A DNA stretch of 12,925 nucleotides, from contig JAISTZ010000153.1 of the NCBI GenBank assembly GCA_031272345.1, positions 1-12,925 on the forward strand, read 5' to 3'. The notes under the pieces were generated by a model. That model ran no database searches and was not told the DNA's origin. It saw only the letters and a list, made by a program, of their open reading frames with translations. Numbering within the stretch: the stretch's first letter is position 1; each line of letters opens with the position of its first letter. Positions 1 to 5,190 of the stretch are shown here, one piece after another. The position numbers were made by a program, and so were the translations under genes. The DNA comes from Spirochaetaceae bacterium. Lineage in GTDB: Bacteria > Spirochaetota > Spirochaetia > Treponematales > Treponemataceae.

Positions 1-1
1 A

Positions 2-289
2 CAGGAAAGGTCAATCTCGTTTCAGGCGATGGTGAAGGACGGTGCGATACCGCTCCCCGAGTCATACCGGGACACATTCACGGCCCTCGTCTCTGTTACG
101 CTGCGGCAGGATACGCCCCTGGAGCGCAAGAAAGATGCCGCGCCGCGCCTCAGTTTGGACACCATAGACGCGATGCTGCAAGGCTCCGTTACCGAGTCTT
201 TAATAGGCGCTTTGTCAGGCTGCAAAGAAACAACATTAGACGAAATACGCCGTGAACGGTTAAAGAAATATGAAACTGCTGCTCTATGA
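2..289 (+). CDS. AbrB-like antitoxin of a PIN toxin module (5' end outside window)
   Basis: The reading frame is open from the left edge to a TGA at 287-289, so the true start lies outside the window; the first internal ATG is at 29. The visible beginning, around VKDGAIPLPESYR, resembles the swapped-hairpin DNA-binding motif of AbrB/MazE-type antitoxins. The C-terminal tail, around TLDEIRRERLKKYE, is the charged helix typical of antitoxins that pair with PIN-domain RNases. The coding end overlaps the start of the PIN toxin by 20 nt, the usual antitoxin-first, translationally coupled arrangement. The inferred role is to bind and block the downstream toxin and repress its own promoter, which lies outside the window. 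Probably only a few to about 15 N-terminal residues are missing. The family assignment rests on motif resemblance and context. Confidence 0.6.
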   Translation, partial: QERSISFQAMVKDGAIPLPESYRDTFTALVSVTLRQDTPLERKKDAAPRLSLDTIDAMLQGSVTESLIGALSGCKETTLDEIRRERLKKYETAAL

Positions 290-605
290 CACAAATGTTA
301 TCCTGGACATAACATTGCGCCGCGAACCCTATTATCAGGACGCGGCAAGAATCGCTATTTTGTCCGAAAAGGGTTTCGTGGAAGGCTATATCTCCGCATC
401 TACCATAACCGATATATACTATGTTACTCATAAAACAATTAAAGATAAAAAAAACGCTATGGGCTTATTAAAGAATGTCTTAAAAACCGCTTCCATCGCC
501 GCAGTTACGGAGGATGAGATTTTTCAAGCCATAGAAATTGATTGGAATGATGAAGAACCTTGTTTATTCCGAGCATTTCGCAGAGCAGCAGCATATGGCG
601 GTTGA
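270..605 (+). CDS. PIN-domain toxin, C-terminus replaced (probably defective)
   Basis: The N-terminus (LLYDTNVILDITL) carries the first PIN acidic residue, Asp7, and the ASTITDIYYV stretch gives a second acidic position near Asp48. PIN RNases of this type cleave RNA when freed from their antitoxin. Homology-like sequence runs to Asp-Trp-Asn-Asp at residues 91-94, where the family normally continues with an F-E-D motif and then a D-Y-I-V-T-R-N strand. Here residues 95-111 read EEPCLFRAF and onwards, unrelated to any PIN C-terminus, and the protein stops at 111 aa, about 25-40 residues short. From about nt 552 the DNA is the antisense of the convergent vapC tail. The last catalytic acids are therefore missing and the product is probably inactive. 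The start at 270 is chosen for the 20-nt overlap with the antitoxin. Confidence 0.6.
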   Translation: MKLLLYDTNVILDITLRREPYYQDAARIAILSEKGFVEGYISASTITDIYYVTHKTIKDKKNAMGLLKNVLKTASIAAVTEDEIFQAIEIDWNDEEPCLFRAFRRAAAYGG

Positions 606-930
606 TGCTGACTACTGTCAACCCATTTTGGCCGGCGTTTTGGGCAATTGCTATATCCAGCAAACCAAGTTTATTAATGCCGTGTCTAATGCTTTGAAAT
701 TGAATTTCACTGATTTCATCCCAATCAATCGACAATGGAATACTTTCAATCCCCGAAATACAGTCAATAAATTCACGTTCTTTTTTTGACCGGACAGAAG
801 GCAGCAATTCCGCCAGGATGATTTTGTTAGTAACTGCGGTATTGTGGATGAGCAGGCCGGAGATAAAATCAAAAAATTTCTTTTTGTTAAAGAACTCTAT
901 CCAGACATTGCTGTCTACGAGACAGGTCAT
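505..930 (-). CDS. vapC: VapC-like PIN-domain toxin
   Basis: A 141-aa PIN-domain RNase. Asp6 lies in MTCLVDSNVW, Glu41 in ILAELLPS and Asp92 in LLDIAIAQNA. These match the first three acidic metal-binding positions of VapC toxins, which cut tRNA or rRNA in the cytoplasm. At the fourth position, where relatives often show S-x-D-x-H-F, this protein reads SINRHM, with Asn110. The ATG at 930 overlaps the vapB stop codon (ATGA), so the two are translationally coupled. The typical family C-terminus seems to end around MLGINKVLHH. The last dozen residues, including LWLEKSHPP, are encoded by the antisense of the facing PIN toxin gene, so the original stop codon appears lost and the protein extended. 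Whether it is active cannot be judged from sequence. Confidence 0.75.
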   Translation of the reverse strand: MTCLVDSNVWIEFFNKKKFFDFISGLLIHNTAVTNKIILAELLPSVRSKKEREFIDCISGIESIPLSIDWDEISEIQFQSIRHGINKLGLLDIAIAQNAGQNGLTVVSINRHMLLLCEMLGINKVLHHSNQFLWLEKSHPP

Positions 931-1121
931 CGCCTTTTCCTCGTTACATCAAGATTGACGTCGAGCTGCATTTTCCCGGCCATTTCTACCAGCCTGAGCC
1001 GCTTCATGTGCCCGATAAGTTGCCGCAAAGCCTCATTGACGACAGCGGTCTTGGTGCTTACTCCAGTCCACTGCATGGCTTCACCTATCAATTCATCGTT
1101 TAAATTCAGTGTCGTTCTCAT
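927..1121 (-). CDS. vapB: VapB-type antitoxin
   Basis: A 64-aa protein starting MRTTLNLNDELIGEAM, followed by TKTAVVNEALRQLI. This is the pattern of the short VapB antitoxins in which an N-terminal beta strand and two helices form a ribbon-helix-helix-like DNA-binding dimer. The C-terminal part (GKMQLDVNLDVTRKRR) is the toxin-binding tail. It should neutralise the VapC encoded immediately downstream and repress the shared promoter. The ATG at 1121 was chosen because the protein then begins with the family consensus; an upstream in-frame ATG at 1172 would add residues encoded by the promoter itself. No Shine-Dalgarno precedes this ATG, and a strong promoter ends six bases before it, suggesting a leaderless message. 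The stop overlaps the vapC start. Confidence 0.85.
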   Translation of the reverse strand: MRTTLNLNDELIGEAMQWTGVSTKTAVVNEALRQLIGHMKRLRLVEMAGKMQLDVNLDVTRKRR

Positions 1122-1125
1122 GCAT

Positions 1126-1153
1126 ACAATATAAAGAAAATAGAGCATATTGT
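1126..1153. promoter_or_regulatory. Putative VapB/VapBC operator (inverted repeat)
   Basis: Perfect 7-bp inverted arms, ACAATAT (1126-1132) and ATATTGT (1147-1153), are separated by 14 bp. One arm overlaps the -10 box and the other overlaps the -35 box of the vapBC promoter. This is where an autorepressing VapB dimer pair would be expected to bind. The role is inferred from position and symmetry. Confidence 0.5.
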
Positions 1154-1156
1154 CAA
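1128..1156 (-). promoter_or_regulatory. vapBC sigma70-type promoter
   Basis: On the minus strand TTGACA (1156-1151) is followed after exactly 17 nt by TATATT (1133-1128), 6/6 and 5/6 matches to the consensus. The predicted transcription start, six bases beyond the -10 box, falls on the A of the vapB ATG at 1121, so the mRNA would be leaderless. Only sequence evidence is available. Confidence 0.75.
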
Positions 1157-1247
1157 GTTTGGCGCGGCACATGCGCCTGGCGCAGGGAGGCTGATGCCTG
1201 GGGCTTTGGGGGGGCGCAATGCCTGGGTTTGATTTGATGCGGGCGGT

Positions 1248-1991
1248 TCAGCCCCGGGGCGCCATTGCCGGGTCCAGGGGTTTGCCGTTGTGGTACACCA
1301 TGAAGGTGAGCCGGCTCTTTCCGCTCACGCTGTCCACGCCGGTTTTGCCGAGCACGTTCCCGGCGTTGACGGAGTCGCCCTTTTGCACGGCGATGCTGGA
1401 AAGACCCGTGTACACGTACACGTAGCCCGTGCCATTCTGCACGAACACCACCTGGCCGAAGCCCCGGTATGCGCCGCTGAACATCACGGTGCCGCTCGAT
1501 ATAGAAGTGACTTCCTCGTCCTTCCGGGCCTCCAGTTGGACCCCGGAGATTTTTCCCGCCACATAGGTCACGGCGGAAGCTTTTACCGGCCACAGGGGGG
1601 ACGAGGCGGCGAGGGTGTCGCTCCCGGGGCGCGGCGGCGTCCCCCGGACCGTGAGGGATTGACCCTCCCGGATTGTGTCGCTCTGGAGACTGTTCAGCTT
1701 TTTCAGGGCCTCCACGTCCATGCCGAATTTACCGGCAATGCCGTAGAGGGTGTCCCCCGGGGCGACCACATACCGTGATGGAATGAGGAGCTTTTGCCCC
1801 TCCCGCAGGGTTGCTTCCTTTTTTATGCCGTTTTCCCGGCAGAGTTCTTCGATTGAAACCGAGTACATCCTTCCGATGGACCAGAGGTTTTCCCCCCTTT
1901 GGACGGTGTGTTCCTCAGTGAATGCCGGGGAGAGGAAGAAGACGGCCGCAGCCGTTGTTAACATCCGTGTTACAAATTTTCTGCGTTCCAT
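1248..1991 (-). CDS. LysM-repeat envelope protein with degenerate LytM/M23 domain
   Basis: A 247-aa exported protein. Residues 1-25 form a signal peptide (basic MERRKFVTR, then a hydrophobic stretch). Two LysM peptidoglycan-binding repeats follow, about 28-71 (HTVQRGENLWSIG) and 74-115 (YVVAPGDTLYGIA). The C-terminal part, about 150-245, has the LytM/M23 fold pattern: SGTVMFSGAYRGFGQ, YTGLSSIAVQKGDSV and GKPLDP. The zinc-binding residues of active M23 peptidases are absent. The usual Y-x-H-L reads YTGL, and the usual H-L-H-F reads RLTF at about 227-230. This resembles EnvC/NlpD-type non-catalytic LytM proteins that activate amidases, so a regulatory cell-wall role is more likely than hydrolysis. 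It is the last gene of the ptsI operon, 28 nt after the rsm22-like gene, with no clear Shine-Dalgarno. No convincing terminator was found after it. Confidence 0.8.
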   Translation of the reverse strand: MERRKFVTRMLTTAAAVFFLSPAFTEEHTVQRGENLWSIGRMYSVSIEELCRENGIKKEATLREGQKLLIPSRYVVAPGDTLYGIAGKFGMDVEALKKLNSLQSDTIREGQSLTVRGTPPRPGSDTLAASSPLWPVKASAVTYVAGKISGVQLEARKDEEVTSISSGTVMFSGAYRGFGQVVFVQNGTGYVYVYTGLSSIAVQKGDSVNAGNVLGKTGVDSVSGKSRLTFMVYHNGKPLDPAMAPRG

Positions 1992-2019
1992 ACCGGCTAG
2001 AGTATCGGCGTCTTTAAAG

Positions 2020-3186
2020 TCAAACTTTAGCAAAAACCGCCATGACCGCGTTGGTTTTTTTGTCCCGCAGCCCCGGAAGGAGCCGGACGGACACCAGGGT
2101 CCCGGAAACAGGGGGATTGACGGAGCCGGGCAGCTCCACCAGGGTGAGCCCCGCCTCGGAACACCCGTAAAGTCCGGCCCGGCCCCCGGGCAGCCTGATG
2201 ACATCCGCGGTTATCCGCGCCGGGAGGGGGCCGCCTTTTGCCGGGCCTCTGGAGTCTTCTTCGCGCCCGGCGCCGAAGGCCGCAAAGGAGAGGGCCGCCC
2301 GTTCCTTGGGAAGCCCCGCCTCATCCGAGAGGGACCGGAGCCGATCGGGCGCGTCCGCCGAAGAAAACACGAAGTGGCACCACTTGCCCCCCCGCCCGCC
2401 GTCCATGGGACAGGGGCCCGAATGAACACAGGGCGCAATGGGGGAAAACCCCCTTTCCAGGAGACAGCCCCGGAGGAAGTGCAGGAACCTGGCCGGCCTG
2501 GGTGTGCCCGGCTCGATCACCAGGAGGGAGGCGTCCCCCCGGAGACGGGAACACAGACGCCCGGCGGCCCGGCCGGCCGCGTCCTCCAGGGGCGTCCGTG
2601 TGCGGTCGATTATCTCGTTGAACACATTCGCCGCCACGAGGAGATTCGCCTTCTGCCGCAGGGGAGTCTCCGGGCCGCCCTGCACACGGAGGATCCGCCA
2701 TTCCCCCTTGCCCCGCATCTCCATCATCCGGGCCTGGAGGGCGAAGAAAAGCTCCTCCCCCCGTTCCAGAATCTGCCGGGACCGGTCGACGCAGTACCAG
2801 GTGATGTTTTTGTCCCTGAGGGCCGGACGGGCCAGGTAGAGGGCGCTCACCGCCGTAAGGGGCCCGGACCCGATGTCGACACAGACCCCGCCCTCAGGCA
2901 CGGGGAAGGCCTCCTCCGGCAGGGCCGCAAAGAGCCGGGTGAGTCTGAGGAGATTCCACCAGTGGTAGTACCGGACGTAGGCGGCCCCCTGGGCGGGGTC
3001 GTTCAGGTAGCCCATCCTCCGGGTTCCCCGCTCGCCCGTGAACGCCCGTGCCAGGGCGCGGATCTCCTGGGGGAGCCGGCGCTCCTTCCTGACCGGAACC
3101 CGCCACACGCTCCGAATCACCTCGTCGTAGGAGGCGAGAATTTGCCGGGCCTCCGGGGGCGGCGGGGCGAAGACGGCCTCAGTCAT
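2020..3186 (-). CDS. Rsm22-family methyltransferase-like ribosomal protein
   Basis: A 388-aa protein of the Rsm22/METTL17 type. The SAM-binding glycine motif is VCVDIGSGPLTAV at about 101-113. The signature cysteine motif is PCVHSGPCP followed by WCHF, giving Cys253, Cys259 and Cys270. A fourth cysteine, Cys342, lies in the C-terminal segment that follows a basic VIRLPGGR stretch. In mitochondrial relatives four cysteines at such positions bind an Fe-S cluster, and the protein acts in small-subunit ribosome assembly. Bacterial members are poorly characterised, and catalytic methylation is not proven for the family. The start ATG at 3186 overlaps the end of the MerR-like gene by 8 nt, so the two are coupled. 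Standing in one operon with der supports a ribosome-assembly role. Confidence 0.75.
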   Translation of the reverse strand: MTEAVFAPPPPEARQILASYDEVIRSVWRVPVRKERRLPQEIRALARAFTGERGTRRMGYLNDPAQGAAYVRYYHWWNLLRLTRLFAALPEEAFPVPEGGVCVDIGSGPLTAVSALYLARPALRDKNITWYCVDRSRQILERGEELFFALQARMMEMRGKGEWRILRVQGGPETPLRQKANLLVAANVFNEIIDRTRTPLEDAAGRAAGRLCSRLRGDASLLVIEPGTPRPARFLHFLRGCLLERGFSPIAPCVHSGPCPMDGGRGGKWCHFVFSSADAPDRLRSLSDEAGLPKERAALSFAAFGAGREEDSRGPAKGGPLPARITADVIRLPGGRAGLYGCSEAGLTLVELPGSVNPPVSGTLVSVRLLPGLRDKKTNAVMAVFAKV

Positions 3187-3787
3187 CCTGCCAGTCCAGG
3201 GACGGCCCCTCCGTGTCCGGGGACGACACTTCGGTATCCGGGAACAACCCCTCCGTGTCCGGGGAAGACTCTTCCGTGTCCAGGGATGACCACTCCGGGG
3301 CCGGGGACGACACTTCGATGTCCGGAAACAACCCCTCCGTGTCCAGGGATGACACCTCCGTGTCCGGGAACACCCCCTCCATGTCCAGGGGTGACACCTC
3401 CGTATCCGGAGATGCGCCCTCCGTTTCCGGGAATGTCTCCTCCGTATCCGGGGATGTCTCCTCCGTGAGCCCGTGGTAGAGGTCCATCATGCCCGCCCGA
3501 AGCTCCCGCACCTGCCGGAGCAGGGTGAAGGCCGCCCCGGAGGGGTCCTCCGACAGGGAGGCTTCCCCCGCGATGAGGGCGTCCCTGGCGCCTTCTATTG
3601 TGTATATTTTGTCCTGAATCAGGTGCTTCAGCCGGGAGAGGCGTTCCACGTCCCGGAGGGTGTACCGCCGCTTGCCCGAATCGTCCTTCTGGGGGCCGAT
3701 TCCCGGCATCACGGTCTCCCAGTAGCGGATGACATGGGCCTTTACCCCGAGGACCGCCTCGACTTCGCCTATGCCGTAGGTCTTCAT
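3179..3787 (-). CDS. MerR-family regulator with acidic heptad-repeat tail
   Basis: A 202-aa protein. Residues 1-70 form a MerR winged helix-turn-helix: YGIGEVEAVLGV, then HVIRYWE, then KRRYTLRDVERLSRLKHL. A helical linker follows to about residue 107. Residues 108-198 are thirteen back-to-back 7-residue units of the type T-E-x-x-x-P/L-D, strongly acidic and proline-containing. No effector-binding domain is visible, which places it with the small dimerising MerR proteins. The ATG at 3787 overlaps the der stop codon (ATGA) and gives the canonical MerR beginning; an open frame extends upstream but lacks family resemblance. The stop overlaps the rsm22-like start. DNA target and signal are unknown. 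The tail could act as a flexible, charged spacer or an interaction surface; this is inference. Confidence 0.8.
   Translation of the reverse strand: MKTYGIGEVEAVLGVKAHVIRYWETVMPGIGPQKDDSGKRRYTLRDVERLSRLKHLIQDKIYTIEGARDALIAGEASLSEDPSGAAFTLLRQVRELRAGMMDLYHGLTEETSPDTEETFPETEGASPDTEVSPLDMEGVFPDTEVSSLDTEGLFPDIEVSSPAPEWSSLDTEESSPDTEGLFPDTEVSSPDTEGPSLDWQDD
3194..3466 (-). repeat. 21-bp tandem repeat, 13 units, inside the MerR-like gene
   Basis: Thirteen consecutive imperfect 21-bp units (273 bp) share a core like TCCGTGTCCGGGGA on the plus strand and encode thirteen heptads. A higher-order 84-bp copy is visible: 3222-3260 and 3306-3344 match at 36 of 39 positions. Because the unit is a multiple of three, copy-number change would alter protein length without a frameshift. 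All three codon phases stay open across it, producing long spurious ORFs on the plus strand. Confidence 0.85.
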
Positions 3788-5190
3788 TGAGCCCTCCGTT
3801 CTTTTTCCAGGTCTTCCCACTTTTTGCGGGACCCCCGCAGTTCCAGGAGCACCGGGATGTTGTCGAACCCCAGGGTTGAGCGCGTCCTGTTGGTGATGTA
3901 GGCGAGGTAGCTCTGGGGCACCGCCTCGGGCCTGGATGCGAAGATGATGAAGGACACGGGGTTGGCCCCCCGCTGGACCGCGTATTTGAGGGCGAAGTGA
4001 CTCACCCTGCTCGCCGGGGGCGGGTACGCGGCCACCCAGTCCTTGAGGGCCCTGTTCAGGGCGCCGGTTTCGATCCGCCGGGTCAGTTGGCCGTGCAGGG
4101 TGAGCGCCGTGTCCAGGAGGGCCTTGACGCCGGTTCCGTCCCGGGCGGAAATCGCCAGGACCGGGGCCCAGTCCATGTGGGCGAACATCACCCGGATGTC
4201 CTTTATTTTTTGGGAGAGGAATTTTTTGCTTTTGTCCTGGGTGTCCCACTTGTTGAACACCAGGATGATGCCCCGCCCCTTTTCCGAGGCCAGGGCGGCT
4301 ATCTTTTTGTCCTGCTCCGTGAGCCCCTCCTCCGGGTCAATCAGCAAAAACACCAGGTCCGCGCTCTCCAGGGTCTTGATGGCCCGGTTCACCGAGTAGT
4401 ATTCCACGTCCTCCGTTACCCGGGCCCTGCGCCGGATTCCCGCGGTGTCCAGGATGCGGAAGTCCCTCCCCCGGTAGGTGAAGGCCCCCTCCACCACGTC
4501 CCTGGTGGTGCCGGCCTTATCGCTCACGATGGACCCTTCCGACCGGGTGAGCCGGTTCGCCAGGGTGGACTTTCCCGTGTTGGGCCTCCCCATGATGGCG
4601 ATTCTGACGGGGCCTTCGGTTTGACCCTCGTCCTCCTGGACCCGAGAGAAGTCCAGGGACGACACGACGGCCTCCCCCAGGGCGGCCAGGTTGTCCCCCC
4701 GCTCGGCGGAAATCTGGAAGAGGTTTTTAAAGCCGAACCGGGCGAAGTTCCAGGATTCCTCCGCGAGCCGCCCCCCCTCGGTCTTGTTCACCGCAGCGGT
4801 CACCTTGCCCCAGTAGGGCCGCAGGGCCGCAAGGAGCTCCTCGTCCTCCGGGGTGACGAGGCCCGCCTCAAGGAGGAGGAGCACACACTCCGCCTCGTGT
4901 ATGGCGTCGAAAGCTTTCTTTTTGACCGCCCCGTCCAGTTCGGCATCCAGGGGGTCCCGCTCCCCTCCCCCCGCCAGGGTGAAACCCCCGGTGTCCATCA
5001 CCCGCAGGGGCTTCCCCGCAATCCAGGCGACCCCCTCCACGGGATCCCTGGTGACTCCCGGCGCGGGGCTCGTGATCGCCCGCTTGGAGCGGACCAGGCG
5101 GTTGAAGAGGGTTGATTTTCCCACATTGGGCCGCCCCACGATCACCATGAGGGGTAAATTTTTATACCGTTTTTCCGTATCAAAGGTCAT
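3784..5190 (-). CDS. der: Ribosome-assembly GTPase Der (EngA)
   Basis: A 468-aa protein with the two consecutive GTPase domains and C-terminal KH-like domain diagnostic of Der, which binds the large ribosomal subunit during maturation. Domain 1 shows GRPNVGKS (19-26), GVTRD (45-49), DTGG (66-69) and ISAERG (160-165). Domain 2 shows GRPNTGKS (201-208), GTTRD (227-231), DTAG (248-251), NKWD (313-316) and SARDG (348-352). The KH-like domain (about 370-455) contains ALNRALKDWV and NPVSFIIFASRPE. In domain 1 the guanine-specificity motif reads NKTE (135-138) instead of NKxD. The ATG at 5190 overlaps the end of ptsI by 11 nt. A start at residue 15 (MVIVGRPN) is possible, but the overlap favours 5190. 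Length is close to the family norm. Confidence 0.96.
   Translation of the reverse strand: MTFDTEKRYKNLPLMVIVGRPNVGKSTLFNRLVRSKRAITSPAPGVTRDPVEGVAWIAGKPLRVMDTGGFTLAGGGERDPLDAELDGAVKKKAFDAIHEAECVLLLLEAGLVTPEDEELLAALRPYWGKVTAAVNKTEGGRLAEESWNFARFGFKNLFQISAERGDNLAALGEAVVSSLDFSRVQEDEGQTEGPVRIAIMGRPNTGKSTLANRLTRSEGSIVSDKAGTTRDVVEGAFTYRGRDFRILDTAGIRRRARVTEDVEYYSVNRAIKTLESADLVFLLIDPEEGLTEQDKKIAALASEKGRGIILVFNKWDTQDKSKKFLSQKIKDIRVMFAHMDWAPVLAISARDGTGVKALLDTALTLHGQLTRRIETGALNRALKDWVAAYPPPASRVSHFALKYAVQRGANPVSFIIFASRPEAVPQSYLAYITNRTRSTLGFDNIPVLLELRGSRKKWEDLEKERRAQ

Larger units (their letters stand above)
1122..1247. other. Intergenic region between the LysM gene and vapBC
   Basis: This 126-bp gap carries the vapBC promoter and operator. 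It also holds a 13-bp palindrome, TGCGCC-T-GGCGCA (1172-1184), and a 9-bp direct repeat ATGCCTGGG (1194-1202 and 1219-1227). The composition changes here from GC-rich (operon side) to AT-rich (toxin side). No T-run follows the palindrome in the direction of the LysM gene, so no intrinsic terminator is called. Confidence 0.5.

Noticed and set aside
538..789. Plus-strand frame after the PIN toxin, considered as a frameshifted PIN C-terminus
   Set aside because: Its sequence is explained as the antisense of vapC, whose own frame continues with good PIN family features through this stretch.
1172..1184. Palindrome TGCGCC-T-GGCGCA as terminator of the ptsI operon
   Set aside because: The loop would be too small without losing a stem pair, no T-run follows, and it is more than 60 nt past the LysM stop codon.
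1995..2023. TTGACT box as a promoter for the LysM gene
   Set aside because: No acceptable -10 hexamer occurs 16-18 nt downstream, and the gene sits 28 nt behind its operon neighbour.
1750..3468. Long plus-strand open frame (about 572 codons) ending in Pro-Gly repeats
   Set aside because: Antisense to the LysM, rsm22-like and merR-like genes; the Pro-Gly part is only the 21-bp repeat read in another frame.
3213..3479. Plus-strand Ser/Val/Gly repeat ORF over the MerR tail
   Set aside because: A low-complexity reading of the same repeat, with no ribosome site, antisense to a recognised gene.
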